A DNA stretch of 24,055 nt, from NCBI GenBank assembly GCA_964626055.1, contig CAZVDF010000052.1, positions 1-24,055 on the forward strand, given 5' to 3'. The position numbers were made by a program, and so were the translations under genes. Position 1 is the first letter of the stretch. Every line of letters starts with the position of its first letter. Under the pieces are notes generated by a model. The model saw only the letters and a list, made by a program, of their open reading frames with translations, was not told the DNA's origin and ran no database searches. This DNA is from JAFGSG01 sp964626055. GTDB lineage: Bacteria > Spirochaetota > UBA4802 > JAFGDQ01. This document shows, piece by piece, positions 23,681 to 24,055 of the stretch.

Positions 23681-24055
<375 letters not shown>

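Overview
The window looks like chromosomal DNA from an anaerobic or facultative member of the Spirochaetota. The best evidence is the last 375 bases, the 5' end of a 16S rRNA gene. It carries a stretch (AACTAACGCTGGCGGCGCG, then TCTTAAACATGCAAGTC) that I recognise from spirochaete 16S genes, and a GCAGCAGTTAAG at its end as in Leptospira-type sequences. The genus cannot be named from this. The metabolic genes (anaerobic glycerol-3-phosphate dehydrogenase GlpABC, a giant acyl-CoA dehydratase activase, a methylenetetrahydrofolate reductase with a MetV-type cysteine domain, an oxygen-sensitive B12 radical SAM protein) fit an anaerobic lifestyle. Base composition is moderate, with AT-rich spacers. 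I see no sign of an integrated phage, insertion sequence or CRISPR array.

Layout. 1-427: no convincing gene; a GC-rich repeat, a degenerate inverted repeat and a possible promoter. 428-4852: glpA-glpB-glpC on the + strand, with a different palindromic repeat in each of the two intergenic gaps. 4844-6502: a B12-binding radical SAM protein (DUF4080 type) on the - strand, whose 3' end overlaps glpC by 9 bases. 6749-11464: a 1571-residue two-ATPase-domain activase of the BcrAD/BadF/HgdC type. 11598-12940, all - strand: tRNA-Pro(CGG), then a small RsbW/SpoIIAB-like ATPase, then a four-helix membrane protein. 13066-14598: MTHFR. 14718-17336: PlsB-like glycerol-3-phosphate acyltransferase. 17518-18153: small exported protein. 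18219-21020 (- strand): a 933-residue fibre-like protein made of two discoidin-like domains, ten 32-residue repeats and a phage-tail-like C-terminus. 21262-23280: an unknown 328-residue protein and a secreted phospholipase-D-family protein in one probable operon. 23681-24055: start of 16S rRNA, preceded by a plausible rrn promoter and leader.

How the genes may work together. GlpABC oxidises glycerol-3-phosphate to dihydroxyacetone phosphate with electrons passed to the membrane quinone pool, while PlsB uses the same compound to start phospholipid synthesis. The two are 10 kb apart and not in one operon. The other genes look like independent units.

The least explained parts are: (a) two long hairpins, 3530-3617 and 11519-11600, whose arms are unrelated in sequence but whose 30-34 base centres share motifs; (b) the fibre-like protein with recently homogenised 96-bp repeats and no phage structural genes around it; and (c) the unknown-protein/secreted-PLD pair next to it.
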